NCBI RefSeq assembly: GCF_040536835.1
Contig: NZ_CP159578.1
Span: 2,480,001 to 2,544,000 of the forward strand
Direction of reading: 5' to 3'
Length of the DNA: 64,000 nt
From: Salinicola endophyticus
GTDB lineage: Bacteria; Pseudomonadota; Gammaproteobacteria; Pseudomonadales; Halomonadaceae
The notes below the pieces were generated by a model. That model was not told the origin of the DNA, did no database searches, and saw nothing but the letters and a program-made list of their open reading frames with translations. Both the position numbers and the translations under genes were made by a program. Of this stretch, positions 8,462-18,282 are shown piece by piece (within the stretch, counting starts at the first letter, position 1; every line of letters begins with the position of its first letter).

Positions 8462-10769
8462 AGCTCAGCGTGAGATTGGGGTTGTAGGCGGGGTCCTGCT
8501 GCAGCGCCTCACGCCAGCGCTGACGCATGTAGTCCACCTCACGTTTGGCCCGCGCCTGCTTGACCGGGTTATCGTCGGCGCCACGAGAGATCGACTCATG
8601 ATGATAGAGTTCGGCGAAGGGGGTCCACAGGTTGCGATACCCCTGTTCGCGCACTTTGAGGCACAGATCGACATCGTTGTAGGCGACGGTCAGCTCGGTC
8701 TCGTTGAGCCCCTGCACGGCATCGAAGACCTCACGCCGCAACAGCAGGCAAGCCGCTGTGACCGCAGAAAGATTCTGCACCAGATTGAGCCGATTCTGAT
8801 AGCCCGGGTGCGCCCGCGGGAAGAAGCGATGCGCGTGCCCCGCTACGCCGCCGAGCCCCAGGATCACACCGCCGTGCTGAACGGTATCGTCGGGATAATA
8901 GAGCTTGGCCCCGACACAGCCGATCTCCGGCCGGCAGGCATGGGCCACCATCTCCGTCAGCCACTCAGGGTTGATGGGCTCGATGTCGTTATTGACCAGA
9001 CCAAGGATCGAACCGCGCGCGTGCCGCGCCCCGAAGTTGTTGATCGCGGAGTAGTTGAACGGGGCGTTCCAGCGCAGCACGCGCACCCGAGTATCCGCCT
9101 GAATGGCCTCCATGTAGGCCAGCGTCTCCGGGCAGCTCGATTCATTATCGAGGATGATCACCTCGTAGTTTGGGTAGCGGGTGATCGCAAGCAGCGTATC
9201 CACACACGGCTTGAGTATCTCCACGCGGTCCCGAGTGGGGATCAACAGCGAGACCAGCGGCTCGGGCTCAGGAACGGCCCATCCGATTCTGACAATGTCG
9301 TCGCCGGCGATTTCGACCGTCGCGTGACTACCCAGACGCTGGAGATGATCCTCCACCGCGTGACGGCTGCGCTCGGCCCGGCGAGCGCTTACCACAGGTG
9401 TTTCAGGGGCCTTGTGATGGACCACGAAAGGCACATGATGAATGCTTGCGGCAGGCACCGAGCGTGAAACTGCGAGCAGCAAGCGGTGCATATCGAGCAG
9501 TGGCCCGTCGACAATCGGGGCGTCGAGCGCGCGCAGCACGTTCGCCCCGAACGCCACCGCATGGCCAATGTAGTTGGTCGAGAGCAGCAGATCCGGGTTC
9601 CATTGCGGCTTGAAGTTTGGTGCGGTGCGTTCGCCGTTAGCATCCAGACTGTCATCGTCACCATAGATGACCGCTGCATCGGCATGGACCTGCCGATGGT
9701 TAGCGAAATGGAACAGCGCACTGGGCGCGAGCTGGTCGCCACAGCGCAGAAACAGCACGTAATCGTTGGCGGGATCTTCCAGCGCCTGTGCCAGCGCCGC
9801 TGCCAGATCACCCTCCACCGGCCGGATGCGCGTATCGTCCCGCGCCTTCTCCCCGAGCCAGTCAGCCTGTGTCGTGTCCAGACGAGGGGCAGATTCCGTA
9901 ACCGACTCAGCGTCGGCGGTGTCATCCATGCCCTTATCCACGGGCGCCGGCAAATACAGCCGCCAGTCCGCGAAACGCTGCCCGAGTACCGAATTCAGCG
10001 TTTCACGCACTGCTTCAGGCGTGGAAGGCGCCTCGCCCTGGGTCAACACGATGGCAAAACGAGGGCGCTCCGCAAACTGCGATTGAACCCGCGCAACCTT
10101 GTTGGCAGAAGGCTCGCGCAGGATCTCAATGTGTTCCTGCCAGTATTCGTAACTCGTCTCCGGGGCACAGTGCGTAAAAGTCGCCTCGTAATAGGCGCTC
10201 AGTATCCGCTTCCAGTTGATTCCCTCTTCCTTGCCTTCGCGTTTGAGCGAACGAACGATGGTCTTTTCGCTCACGCCCTGGAAGCGCTTATCGGCGTAAC
10301 CGATTCGATTGATCATCCGCGTATAGGCAAAACGCGATGTCAGCCAGACAATATTGAAATGATCGATACGGAACTGCCCTTCCTGGCCCACCAGAGGCTC
10401 CAGCCGAATGCGACGAGCGCCATAAGGCACGAAGCAGACCCGCTTGGAAATCTTGCCGCTTCTGACGACCAGGAAAATACTGTGCCTGCGTTCGAAGCCC
10501 CGCCCCATATCGAAAGTGAGACAGGCCGCCGCCGCACGCCTATCGTGGCTGACGCCCAGCTCGATCATGTTCCACCCCGCCGTGGGCTTGTCGCCCAGGA
10601 GGATAAAGTGCGCCTCCTTGTCCGCAGCGTGCCAGGTGAAGTTGCTTGGCTCCGATTCAGCGACGGGGTGCATCTCCCCCATGGGCATGAATGATGGCGA
10701 GACACGGAAACGCGGATACGCCAGACGCCAGCGACGAGCCCGCAGAGCAAGACCGCGGTTCGGCTTCAT
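8439..10769 (-). CDS. Large glycosyltransferase family 2 protein with a second, degenerate GT2-like half
   Basis: A 776-aa protein. Residues about 30-130 form a beta-rich region without a known motif. Residues about 235-450 resemble a worn GT2 domain (RFAIVLTQGEAPSTPEAVRE, VIYGDDDSLD, FKPQWNPDLLLSTNYIGH). Residues about 485-700 are a full GT2 domain with PLVSLLIPTRDRVEIL, VIILDNESS, LGLVNNDIEPI (DxD-like), GCVGAKLYY and ELTVAYNDVDLCLKV, as in O-antigen rhamnosyl- or galactosyltransferases. The start has a strong ribosome site (GGGAGG) and overlaps the upstream stop by 4 bp (ATGA). Likely role: chain elongation of the exported glycan on the cytoplasmic face. Confidence 0.85.
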   Translation of the reverse strand: MKPNRGLALRARRWRLAYPRFRVSPSFMPMGEMHPVAESEPSNFTWHAADKEAHFILLGDKPTAGWNMIELGVSHDRRAAAACLTFDMGRGFERRHSIFLVVRSGKISKRVCFVPYGARRIRLEPLVGQEGQFRIDHFNIVWLTSRFAYTRMINRIGYADKRFQGVSEKTIVRSLKREGKEEGINWKRILSAYYEATFTHCAPETSYEYWQEHIEILREPSANKVARVQSQFAERPRFAIVLTQGEAPSTPEAVRETLNSVLGQRFADWRLYLPAPVDKGMDDTADAESVTESAPRLDTTQADWLGEKARDDTRIRPVEGDLAAALAQALEDPANDYVLFLRCGDQLAPSALFHFANHRQVHADAAVIYGDDDSLDANGERTAPNFKPQWNPDLLLSTNYIGHAVAFGANVLRALDAPIVDGPLLDMHRLLLAVSRSVPAASIHHVPFVVHHKAPETPVVSARRAERSRHAVEDHLQRLGSHATVEIAGDDIVRIGWAVPEPEPLVSLLIPTRDRVEILKPCVDTLLAITRYPNYEVIILDNESSCPETLAYMEAIQADTRVRVLRWNAPFNYSAINNFGARHARGSILGLVNNDIEPINPEWLTEMVAHACRPEIGCVGAKLYYPDDTVQHGGVILGLGGVAGHAHRFFPRAHPGYQNRLNLVQNLSAVTAACLLLRREVFDAVQGLNETELTVAYNDVDLCLKVREQGYRNLWTPFAELYHHESISRGADDNPVKQARAKREVDYMRQRWREALQQDPAYNPNLTLSYEDFSLR

Positions 10770-13135
10770 GGTGCCTCCCGCTCGGCAGTATTCATTGTGG
10801 CCAACGCTTCAGCACGCAGAGTCTGATAGAGCGCCTCCCAGGGCTGCCAGTCTTCCTCTTTCTTGGCCTGGTGCTGGTTAGTGTCCTGGCGCTGAGATTC
10901 AGTATCGGACTCATCCTGTTTGCCCATGGGGCGCACCACACGCTTACGCTCTATCTCAGCCAGCGCAGCGGCATCCAGGGAGAGCATTTTTTCTCGAATG
11001 GAAGAAGCGACTGAAAAGTCGCTCGTGGGAGGGCGAATGGCAAACCGAGCCGTCGTCTCCATCAGCACGTAGCCCGGCGAAAACGCCTCGAGAAGGGATT
11101 TATCCAGATTCCCCGTGGTATGAGCGAATACCATCCGAGAGAAAATCCGCGGCAGGAAATTGAAGAACGCCGCGCTGCAGGAGCTGCCACAGACCAATAG
11201 AGTACTGTCGACCAACGCCTCTGCGTTTTCGAAGACCACGAGACGGCCGAAATTCGGTACGGCATTGTCGTAGACCTTCAACCGGGCATTGGAAAAGGAA
11301 AAAAGCACCTTGACGGGTTTCGACACGGCAGGGGCCAGTTTCCCACCCAGGTCGCCCTTTAGTGCGACTTCTTTATAAGTGTCATCCTTGAATAGCGCCT
11401 CCACCTCCTCCCGACTCAAGCCCCAGGATACAGCCAACTCGATAGAGGCCTGCATGGCCGCGGTATGCGTCCAGTGAGTATCGGTCTGGCAAAAGGCATC
11501 TCCGCCCAGCCCTTTCAAGGCCGAGAGCGGATGAATGACTTCTGTCGGTGCAATGCTCAGTATCTGTTCGACGGCGGTTTGCTTTGCCCGAGGCGTGCCA
11601 TACTGAGCTTCGAGAACGGCTTCCTTGGAGGGCGTGATAAAAAACCGCCCGTGGGCCAAATGGGCTTTCAGCGCCTCCTCCAGCGCACCAAAATAAGCAC
11701 CCCAGCGCTCAAGGCCGATCTCCGTCAACATCAAAGCCCCTTGATGCTGCTCCAGGCTCATGTTGCTGTCTGACTTGAGAAAGAGCCAACCCGACTTACC
11801 CGGGCGCACTTTATCGACATCGTTTACGCTCAGGCCCTGGCTGTCGACAGCGATGGTGTCCAGCGGCCACCGCTGCTGCCCGAGTTCCAGCGCTATATCG
11901 AACCGAGAGATACCCACGGGCAGGAAGAAGCGAAACCCACAGCGTAATTGAGGATGGTCGTCAAAGCGCTTGTAGCCGAAATGCGCCAGCACATCCGGCC
12001 GTTGCTCGGTCAGAGCCCTCTTGAGTTCGAACTCCGGCTGCCAACGTATGACGAGACGAGCCAAGGAGTTAAACTCGGCATACGACTCCTTGAGGAATAG
12101 CCACCCCTGCACCAGAACTTGCCCATCCTCGACTTTGGCCTTCGCGCCTTTGCTTGGGTAATCCACGACCAGGCGCTGCACCGGAGTCTCGGCTTTTTCA
12201 CGCTTGCGAGAAAACATAAAACGCGGCTTGGCAGGTGCTACTTCTTGGGCCCCCAGCACTTGGGCCATCTCGAACCTACGCGCCAGCTCGCGCATCTCTT
12301 CGCTGACCGCCGACGCCAAGGCCAAGGACAAATCGCAACGCTCATCGTTACGGTCATGGCTCTCGAAATACTTCCTGCTCTTCTCATATCCTACTCGGGC
12401 AGCACTACCGCGACGCGACTTCTTTAGCACGAACTCTTCGACAGATTTTGTCAGGTAGTGATTGATTCTGACAGGTTCCCAAATCACCTTCTGGGACAGC
12501 CCCGGCTTGCGGGAACCATTCCGAAATTGGTAGAAATCGAACGCTTCGCCGTTGGCGTCGACGATATCGCCACTGGTCACCTCAGGGTGATGTGGATTGA
12601 CCATTCTCGAGAAAGCCGAACGTCTGACAATCGTCTTGTAGTGATGATTGGGGGGAAATTCCTTCTTGGCCCGCATCTGGAAGCGCTCGATGACCAGGCC
12701 TTCCTGCCTGAACTTATGCCCAGAAGAGCCAAAACAGGCCCAGTTGATGACGACAGCACTCACACTACTATTCTGGAATCTGGATTCCAGCCAGCCGTGA
12801 AGGCAGGCCTTGGGATCCTGTTCCGTGCTCTGCTCGTTCATGGGCATGACGTACTCGTCAGCATCTATGAAGCAGACCAGATCCACATCGGGAGGACATA
12901 TCGACATCAGCTTGTCGTAGGCGACCAACTGAGGCGGTGTCTCCGGCGGTGTCGCGACATCGACGTGCTGCAACCAGGCTTCCTGATCGAGCGACATCAA
13001 CCACTCGCGCGTTCCATCCGTACTGCCGTTGTCTGCAATCAGGAAGTGGTCGGCACCGATGACCCGGTGATAAGCCACCCACTCCGCCAGTGAATCCATC
13101 TCATCTTTTACAATCGCCGCAATCGCCAGCTTCAC
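10766..13135 (-). CDS. GT2-type glycosyltransferase fused to an AlgX/AlgJ-like SGNH acetyltransferase domain
   Basis: A 789-aa bifunctional protein. Residues about 1-280 form a GT2/GT92-like domain: KLAIAAIVKDEMDSLAEWVAYH, LIADNGSTDGT and FIDADEY (DxD). Residues about 320-435 are a beta-rich linker domain. Residues about 443-720 look like the AlgX/AlgJ family: PGKSGWLFLKSD entry, FFITPSKEAV, TDTHWTHTAAM (catalytic Asp/His pair) and VCGSSCSAAFF (serine loop). AlgX and AlgJ normally work in the periplasm, but no signal peptide or membrane segment is seen here, so this copy would act in the cytoplasm. GTG at 13133-13135 is preferred over an upstream TTG because GGAG lies 6 bases before it. The inferred job is to add and O-acetylate a sugar of the capsule. 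Confidence 0.82.
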   Translation of the reverse strand: MKLAIAAIVKDEMDSLAEWVAYHRVIGADHFLIADNGSTDGTREWLMSLDQEAWLQHVDVATPPETPPQLVAYDKLMSICPPDVDLVCFIDADEYVMPMNEQSTEQDPKACLHGWLESRFQNSSVSAVVINWACFGSSGHKFRQEGLVIERFQMRAKKEFPPNHHYKTIVRRSAFSRMVNPHHPEVTSGDIVDANGEAFDFYQFRNGSRKPGLSQKVIWEPVRINHYLTKSVEEFVLKKSRRGSAARVGYEKSRKYFESHDRNDERCDLSLALASAVSEEMRELARRFEMAQVLGAQEVAPAKPRFMFSRKREKAETPVQRLVVDYPSKGAKAKVEDGQVLVQGWLFLKESYAEFNSLARLVIRWQPEFELKRALTEQRPDVLAHFGYKRFDDHPQLRCGFRFFLPVGISRFDIALELGQQRWPLDTIAVDSQGLSVNDVDKVRPGKSGWLFLKSDSNMSLEQHQGALMLTEIGLERWGAYFGALEEALKAHLAHGRFFITPSKEAVLEAQYGTPRAKQTAVEQILSIAPTEVIHPLSALKGLGGDAFCQTDTHWTHTAAMQASIELAVSWGLSREEVEALFKDDTYKEVALKGDLGGKLAPAVSKPVKVLFSFSNARLKVYDNAVPNFGRLVVFENAEALVDSTLLVCGSSCSAAFFNFLPRIFSRMVFAHTTGNLDKSLLEAFSPGYVLMETTARFAIRPPTSDFSVASSIREKMLSLDAAALAEIERKRVVRPMGKQDESDTESQRQDTNQHQAKKEEDWQPWEALYQTLRAEALATMNTAEREAP

Positions 13136-13217
13136 CAAAGACTCCAATACAGTCGCTTTTGCCTACTCCGGGAGCCCCAGGCCACGTTCATGCTCTCGAA
13201 CGGCCACGGCCCAGCGC

Positions 13218-16200
13218 TCAACCTGCCGAACTGGCAAAAAGCCTTGAATAGGCCTCACCCAATGAGGCCACAAAAGATGCTCGGCCGAAACGGTCCATGG
13301 CGCGCTTTCGCCCCATCTCCCCCAACCGCACCAGCCGCTCTGGCGAAGCGGCAAGCGTGCCTAGGGCATCCGCCAGGGCCTCGATATCACCCAGTTCGAC
13401 CAAGGTACCACAGCCCTCCACCACTTCAGGCAGCGCGCCGTGACGATAGCCGACAAAAGCCCTGGAGGCGGCCATCGCCTCCAGCGCCGTTCTCCCGAAC
13501 GACTCCTGAAAATGGGAAAGGCTCAATACGACCGAGACCCGCGCCAAGGCCTCATGCGGCGATGGTACATAGCCCGCAAGCTCGACCTGACATCGCCCGG
13601 CCTGCTCAGCGATCCGCTGCGCCATCGCCTCGAACTCCGCACTCGCAGTGCCGAACACAACGAAGTGCATAGCGACCCCATGCGCCTCCAGAGCAGACGC
13701 CAACGCCTCGAGATCTGACAGCCCTTTCTTGACGTGGCCGCTGGAGAGGATACCCACTCGCAGCGGGCGAGAAACATCAGCCACCGCCTCGAACACAGGC
13801 GGCGCCATTGCCAGCAACGGCGCCATATCGATGGTATTGGGAACCACCGCCAGGGCAACCGAAGTTTGGTTACCCTCTGCCACAGCCCCCCCGCCTTCGC
13901 TACTCAGCGATAACGTAAGGAATTCATCGCGGGTAAACCGGGAATTGGCGATCAGCAGATCCGCGGCCCCCTGGGTCTTATCGATGATCCAGGCAGCATC
14001 GGCGTTCAGTGTCTCGCAAAGGGCGGCATCACCCCGCGGCAACTCGCGAAGGTGAATAGCGGTCGGCAAGCCACAGCTCCTGGCTGCGCTCAAGGGCTCC
14101 TGCAGAACCAGGCTATTGGTCGCCACCGCATCGATGCCCAGTCGCTGAATCAACGCGACGAAGTGCCCAATGGTCTCTTCTTCAGGCTCACGCCCTCTCT
14201 GAAGCCACCCATAGGGAATGATCACCAGCCGGTGACAAAGCTCACGAAGCCGCTCCACGTACTCTGTATTGATAGCTTCCGGCAAGGCGAGGATCAGCCG
14301 ATAGCCCAGCTCATTCAACCCGCTAGCGACATCGATAAGACTACGCTCGGCCCCATAGATCCGTTCCCCCGCCTGATGCCCGCAAAGCAGCAACGTTTTT
14401 GCGCCCGGGCGCGCCGCCTGCCGGCCAGAAAGCTCGGGCAATGGCGATAGACCCTGCGCGCGCCCTATTTCTAGATAGTGCGAAAGCGCCTGCGCGATGG
14501 AGAGCTCATCATCCAGCTGATGCCCGTAGCCGCTCTGGCTGAAGTTGGGCCCCGGGTCCATCCCCAGAAAGCGGCCTTCACGCCAGTAATGGTCAAAAGC
14601 CTCGACCCGGGTATCGTGGAGTTGCGGATAGCGCCGGAGATACCAGCCGCCATCGAACAAGCTCGACATCTCGATTCGGTCGCGTTCATCCTGATCCACT
14701 ACAGGTACCGCCTGCCTCAACAAGGCTTCCGGCACCGGAAAAGGCCGCGGCGAGGCAGCGCGGGGTAAGAAGAACCTCTCGCCACGACCTATAGCTCGCT
14801 CGTACCAACGCCGCGCGGCACGTATGTGCAACGCCCGCACGCCTACGAACTGCGTACGGAAGTGAGTTTCGTTGTGTTGGCTCAACGACATCTCGCTGAA
14901 ACGCCCAAACGCCAAAGGCATGCCAGGTTCGACATCGACCAATAACTCGGCTCCGAACGCGGCTTGGACACGGTCCAGGTATTCGGAGTCAGCATTGGCT
15001 CGCAACTCATCCCAGTACCCCAAACGCTCAAACACGCTACGGCGAAACATCAGCGATGAAATATTGCGATGAATCCATCCCTCTGCTTCTACCAGCCATC
15101 GTTGGCAGACCAGTGCCGGCGTGGCACGGGACCAATGGCTGATGGAGGCCACGGCCAAGCCTCCATCGTGTCGCGACTGCTCCAGCGCCGCGATCTGAAG
15201 CCTCAATTTATCAGGATGAGACCAATCATCACCATCGTGAGTGGTGATCAACTCTCCCGTTGCCGCTGCCAGCCCCGCGTTACGCGCCGCGTAAGTGCCC
15301 TGATTATAGGGCAGAGGGATAATTCGATAGGTCACGTGCAGCGGGCACTCAGCCGCTAAACGCTCGAGAATCGCTAGGGTGTCATCACTGCTGGCATCAT
15401 CGACCGCGATGATTTCAAGCCGGCACCCGCGCTGGGCGAACAGGCTGCGGATGGCAGTCGCCACGCTAGCCGACGCGTTGAAGATCGGCAGGATAACACT
15501 GGCGAGTGCCGCGCTTTCAGTGGCAGGAGGGTTCTCCGCAGACGGCCGTAGACGATCCATCAACGGCAAAGCGCCGGGCTCGGCAATCAATGTGGCCAAA
15601 CCTCTGGCCTGCCAAGCCGCATTGAGAGACGCCAGCACCTGCTCGTCGGGCGCCCCACGCCAGATAGAGAAATTGGCCTGGGCCAGCGCAACATTGAAGT
15701 CACGGGGCCAACGAGAGACCAGCGTATCCAGCACATGATCGAGCGTTTCCGCGGCTGCACCAACCTTATGAAGGCACCCCTGCGCCAGCAAACCCGGCGC
15801 CGGGCCATCAGGCCAAGTGATCAAGCGACCTTCGGGCAGCAGATAATTGGCGGCCCGAGCCGGCTCGGCATGGACCGCGTGCCAGCGCGCCAATGCCCAG
15901 CGGGCATGGTCACACTCTTCTTCGCTCGCATCCGGCGCGTCAATCAGCGCCTCTAGTCGAGCGACCATGGCGCCGCCGGCCCCGCGCCAGAGATGGAAAT
16001 CTCTGGCCAGTGCACGGTTGCGCCTGGGCAAGCGCCCTTCGTGACGGCCAAACTTGAGGAAATGCACCAGCGGGTTGAGCCCGGCAGCCGCAACATCCGG
16101 GTAGGCGGACAGATACCAGGCACTATCGAACAGCGGGCCCGGAGAAAGCCCCTGATGCCAACCACTCGAGAGATAGTGCGCGGCAGCTTTCTCTTCGCTG

Positions 16201-16343
16201 TCAAATACGCCAAGGGCTTCAGTCTGCGTTCGATACCACCCCGCATCGAACCACGACGACTCGACAATCAGCGCCAGCTCAGGCTCTGACCTGCGCCGCA
16301 TAAGCCCCAATCGCAGCGCTGCCCGCTTGATCGGATTAGGCAT
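13218..16343 (-). CDS. Double-headed glycosyltransferase (YPDV modules + GT2 + YPDV-like module + GT4)
   Basis: A 1041-aa protein. Residues about 28-105 hold a module with WYLSAYPDVAAAGLNPLVHF, where W/F-W-Y, YPDV and NPLxHFL are the key points. Residues about 282-500 are a GT2 domain (ASVILPIFNASASV, IIAVDDASSDDT, LITTHDGDDW). A further WYLRRYPQ-type module lies at about 560-640. Residues about 648-1035 are a GT4 domain with GAERSLIDVASGL, LLIANSRFTRDE, RVGILSSGHVKKGL, HFQESFGRTALEAMA (the E-x7-E signature) and a closing helix. It starts on the TGATG overlap with the upstream stop. The two active domains could add consecutive sugars of one repeat unit. Confidence 0.88.
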   Translation of the reverse strand: MPNPIKRAALRLGLMRRRSEPELALIVESSWFDAGWYRTQTEALGVFDSEEKAAAHYLSSGWHQGLSPGPLFDSAWYLSAYPDVAAAGLNPLVHFLKFGRHEGRLPRRNRALARDFHLWRGAGGAMVARLEALIDAPDASEEECDHARWALARWHAVHAEPARAANYLLPEGRLITWPDGPAPGLLAQGCLHKVGAAAETLDHVLDTLVSRWPRDFNVALAQANFSIWRGAPDEQVLASLNAAWQARGLATLIAEPGALPLMDRLRPSAENPPATESAALASVILPIFNASASVATAIRSLFAQRGCRLEIIAVDDASSDDTLAILERLAAECPLHVTYRIIPLPYNQGTYAARNAGLAAATGELITTHDGDDWSHPDKLRLQIAALEQSRHDGGLAVASISHWSRATPALVCQRWLVEAEGWIHRNISSLMFRRSVFERLGYWDELRANADSEYLDRVQAAFGAELLVDVEPGMPLAFGRFSEMSLSQHNETHFRTQFVGVRALHIRAARRWYERAIGRGERFFLPRAASPRPFPVPEALLRQAVPVVDQDERDRIEMSSLFDGGWYLRRYPQLHDTRVEAFDHYWREGRFLGMDPGPNFSQSGYGHQLDDELSIAQALSHYLEIGRAQGLSPLPELSGRQAARPGAKTLLLCGHQAGERIYGAERSLIDVASGLNELGYRLILALPEAINTEYVERLRELCHRLVIIPYGWLQRGREPEEETIGHFVALIQRLGIDAVATNSLVLQEPLSAARSCGLPTAIHLRELPRGDAALCETLNADAAWIIDKTQGAADLLIANSRFTRDEFLTLSLSSEGGGAVAEGNQTSVALAVVPNTIDMAPLLAMAPPVFEAVADVSRPLRVGILSSGHVKKGLSDLEALASALEAHGVAMHFVVFGTASAEFEAMAQRIAEQAGRCQVELAGYVPSPHEALARVSVVLSLSHFQESFGRTALEAMAASRAFVGYRHGALPEVVEGCGTLVELGDIEALADALGTLAASPERLVRLGEMGRKRAMDRFGRASFVASLGEAYSRLFASSAG

Positions 16344-18169
16344 CAGGGCATTGGCTCACGGTTTTCCTTGATGCCATCACGGATGAAGTGCAATAGCGGA
16401 TTAATGCCCGTCATCTCGACGTCTGGATAAACTTCCAGATAGGCGGCGCTATCAAAATATGGCGAGGGGTTTCGGCCTTCAAAACCGCCAAACTTCAGAT
16501 AGTGCAACGCAGGGTTCTTACCATAATCTGGATCTCGAGCGATATCCGGATATCGTTCGAGATACCACTGGGCATCGAACCATTCACTCGCCTCGATCTC
16601 CGCCACTGCCTCAAGACGCTTACGGCGTAGTCTCCTGCGCTCTTTGCGCTTATCCCGCTCGGCACCAAAGGGGAAGTGGCCAATGGCCCATCGCGAGGCG
16701 GCGCTTGCCGCCCTGACACCCGGCTGCGGAGACGGTTTGGCTGACGCCATGGGCTCAGGTTCCGGCTTGACAGCCACAGGCTCAACGACACTAGGAATAG
16801 CTTTCTCTCTTGACGAGACCGCTGGCGCAGCCTCAGCTGGGCGCGCATTCCGATTAGCAGCGCGCTTGGCTTCCGCTAGTGCAGCATTGAGGCTGGCGAT
16901 TTCACTATCGCGAGATTCCAGCATCCGAGTCAGTATTGCCAGCTCGTTGAAGCGCGTCGCGATATTTTCGTCTTTCTGGCGCAGCTCAGCTTCGAGCGCA
17001 GTGATACGAGCCGTTTGATCGACAGTTTTATGATTTGCCTTGAGCTTGGCATGCTCCAAAGCCGTTTTCAGCTCCTGACACTCGGCATCGCGCTTCTCCG
17101 CCACAGCCGTCAGCGCCGCTAACTCTTCAAAGCGCTTCTGGAGTTGATTCTCTTTCTGAGCCAGAGTCCGTTCGAGTGTTTGACGTTGCCCCTCGGACGC
17201 CGTCAGTTTTTGCTCAACATCGTATAAATCTGTTTGCGCCTGCGTGAGCTCGAGCTGCAGCGCCTGAAGCTGGCCGTGGGTATCGGACACATTTTCGGCC
17301 AAATGCAGCTTATCGGCTTCCAGCTCAGCAAGCGCCTCTTCGCGTTCGCGCAGGGTTTGTTGCAGGTTGCTCAGATTGGCACTCTGCTCTTCACGCTCCC
17401 TAGCCACATGATCCAAGCGTGAGGCCGTCTCGCGCAGCCGTTGAGCCTGCTTTTCCGCCAAAGCCTGGTCGACGCATCCCCTCCCCAACCTGGCGAAGAC
17501 CTCACGCACGGTACGCGCAGCCGTGGGCGCAGCCCAACGATTGAGCAGCGTCTCTACCAGCTCAGCCGGCGCCTCACCCACCACCAACACACCCAGGCCA
17601 TCACCATGGTGGAAAGTCACGGAGCGATAGCGGTTCTGAAGCCCCGCATAGTAGTGATGAGCGAGACACCCTGATTCGTGACGACTGATGCCCGGAATCA
17701 ACACGACGCCTTGATGAGAAAGCCGGGGTATCCAACGCTCCAGCAGCTCATCCATGTCCGGGTCCGTCGGCTCCAGGTCCAGCGCCAAAATATCGACGCT
17801 ATCCGCTTCTATCTGTTTCGCGGCGCGGTGGGGGGGCATCTGCAGATGCCGCGCAAAACCACCATAGCGACGATCCGCCTTGGCTTGGAGCTCTTCCGCC
17901 TGCGGGCCTTCAGCCACAAGCAAGCTTTCGGCGGACAAACCCAAACGACCAAGGCCTTGGCAAAACGCGGCATGCGGGCTACCAAACCGCGCGCCCAACG
18001 TGACGCAGCGCTGCGGTTGTGACGCTTCCAGTAGCCAAAAAATCCAAGGCAAATGATCAAGCCACGCCGAATCTTCGATTTGATCCGGCCGCCAAAACAT
18101 GGCCCCCTGAGCCAGGCTCTGCAGCGGTGCAGTGGCAACTGCGCGGGGCCGCTTTCCAGTAATTAACAT
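16343..18169 (-). CDS. Methyltransferase-like protein with long coiled coil and C-terminal YPDV module
   Basis: A 608-aa protein. Residues about 1-215 look like a Rossmann methyltransferase-type domain (CVTLGARFGSPHAAFCQGLG, VDILALDLEPTDPD, GVVLIPG), but a clear SAM loop (GxGxG) is not seen. Residues about 235-440 are a nearly unbroken coiled coil rich in Glu, Gln, Leu and Ala. A Pro/Ala/Glu linker follows, then a basic patch (RDKRKERRRLRRKR), and at about 528-605 a double module (WYLERYPDI and YLEVYPDV, each with NPxLHxxxxG). The layout recalls WbdD, where a methyltransferase/kinase plus coiled coil caps chains and measures their length before ABC export. That parallel is inference. RBS AAGGGA precedes the ATG. 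Confidence 0.7.
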   Translation of the reverse strand: MLITGKRPRAVATAPLQSLAQGAMFWRPDQIEDSAWLDHLPWIFWLLEASQPQRCVTLGARFGSPHAAFCQGLGRLGLSAESLLVAEGPQAEELQAKADRRYGGFARHLQMPPHRAAKQIEADSVDILALDLEPTDPDMDELLERWIPRLSHQGVVLIPGISRHESGCLAHHYYAGLQNRYRSVTFHHGDGLGVLVVGEAPAELVETLLNRWAAPTAARTVREVFARLGRGCVDQALAEKQAQRLRETASRLDHVAREREEQSANLSNLQQTLREREEALAELEADKLHLAENVSDTHGQLQALQLELTQAQTDLYDVEQKLTASEGQRQTLERTLAQKENQLQKRFEELAALTAVAEKRDAECQELKTALEHAKLKANHKTVDQTARITALEAELRQKDENIATRFNELAILTRMLESRDSEIASLNAALAEAKRAANRNARPAEAAPAVSSREKAIPSVVEPVAVKPEPEPMASAKPSPQPGVRAASAASRWAIGHFPFGAERDKRKERRRLRRKRLEAVAEIEASEWFDAQWYLERYPDIARDPDYGKNPALHYLKFGGFEGRNPSPYFDSAAYLEVYPDVEMTGINPLLHFIRDGIKENREPMP

Positions 18170-18282
18170 AATCCCTTTACCGTGCTTATTGCTCGCATCA
18201 GATTCAAAAATTCACTTTGTGGCGCGACAAAAAGAAAGTTCATCTAATTCGATAGAGATGAAGACAGAGGGAGCGCACCTGA

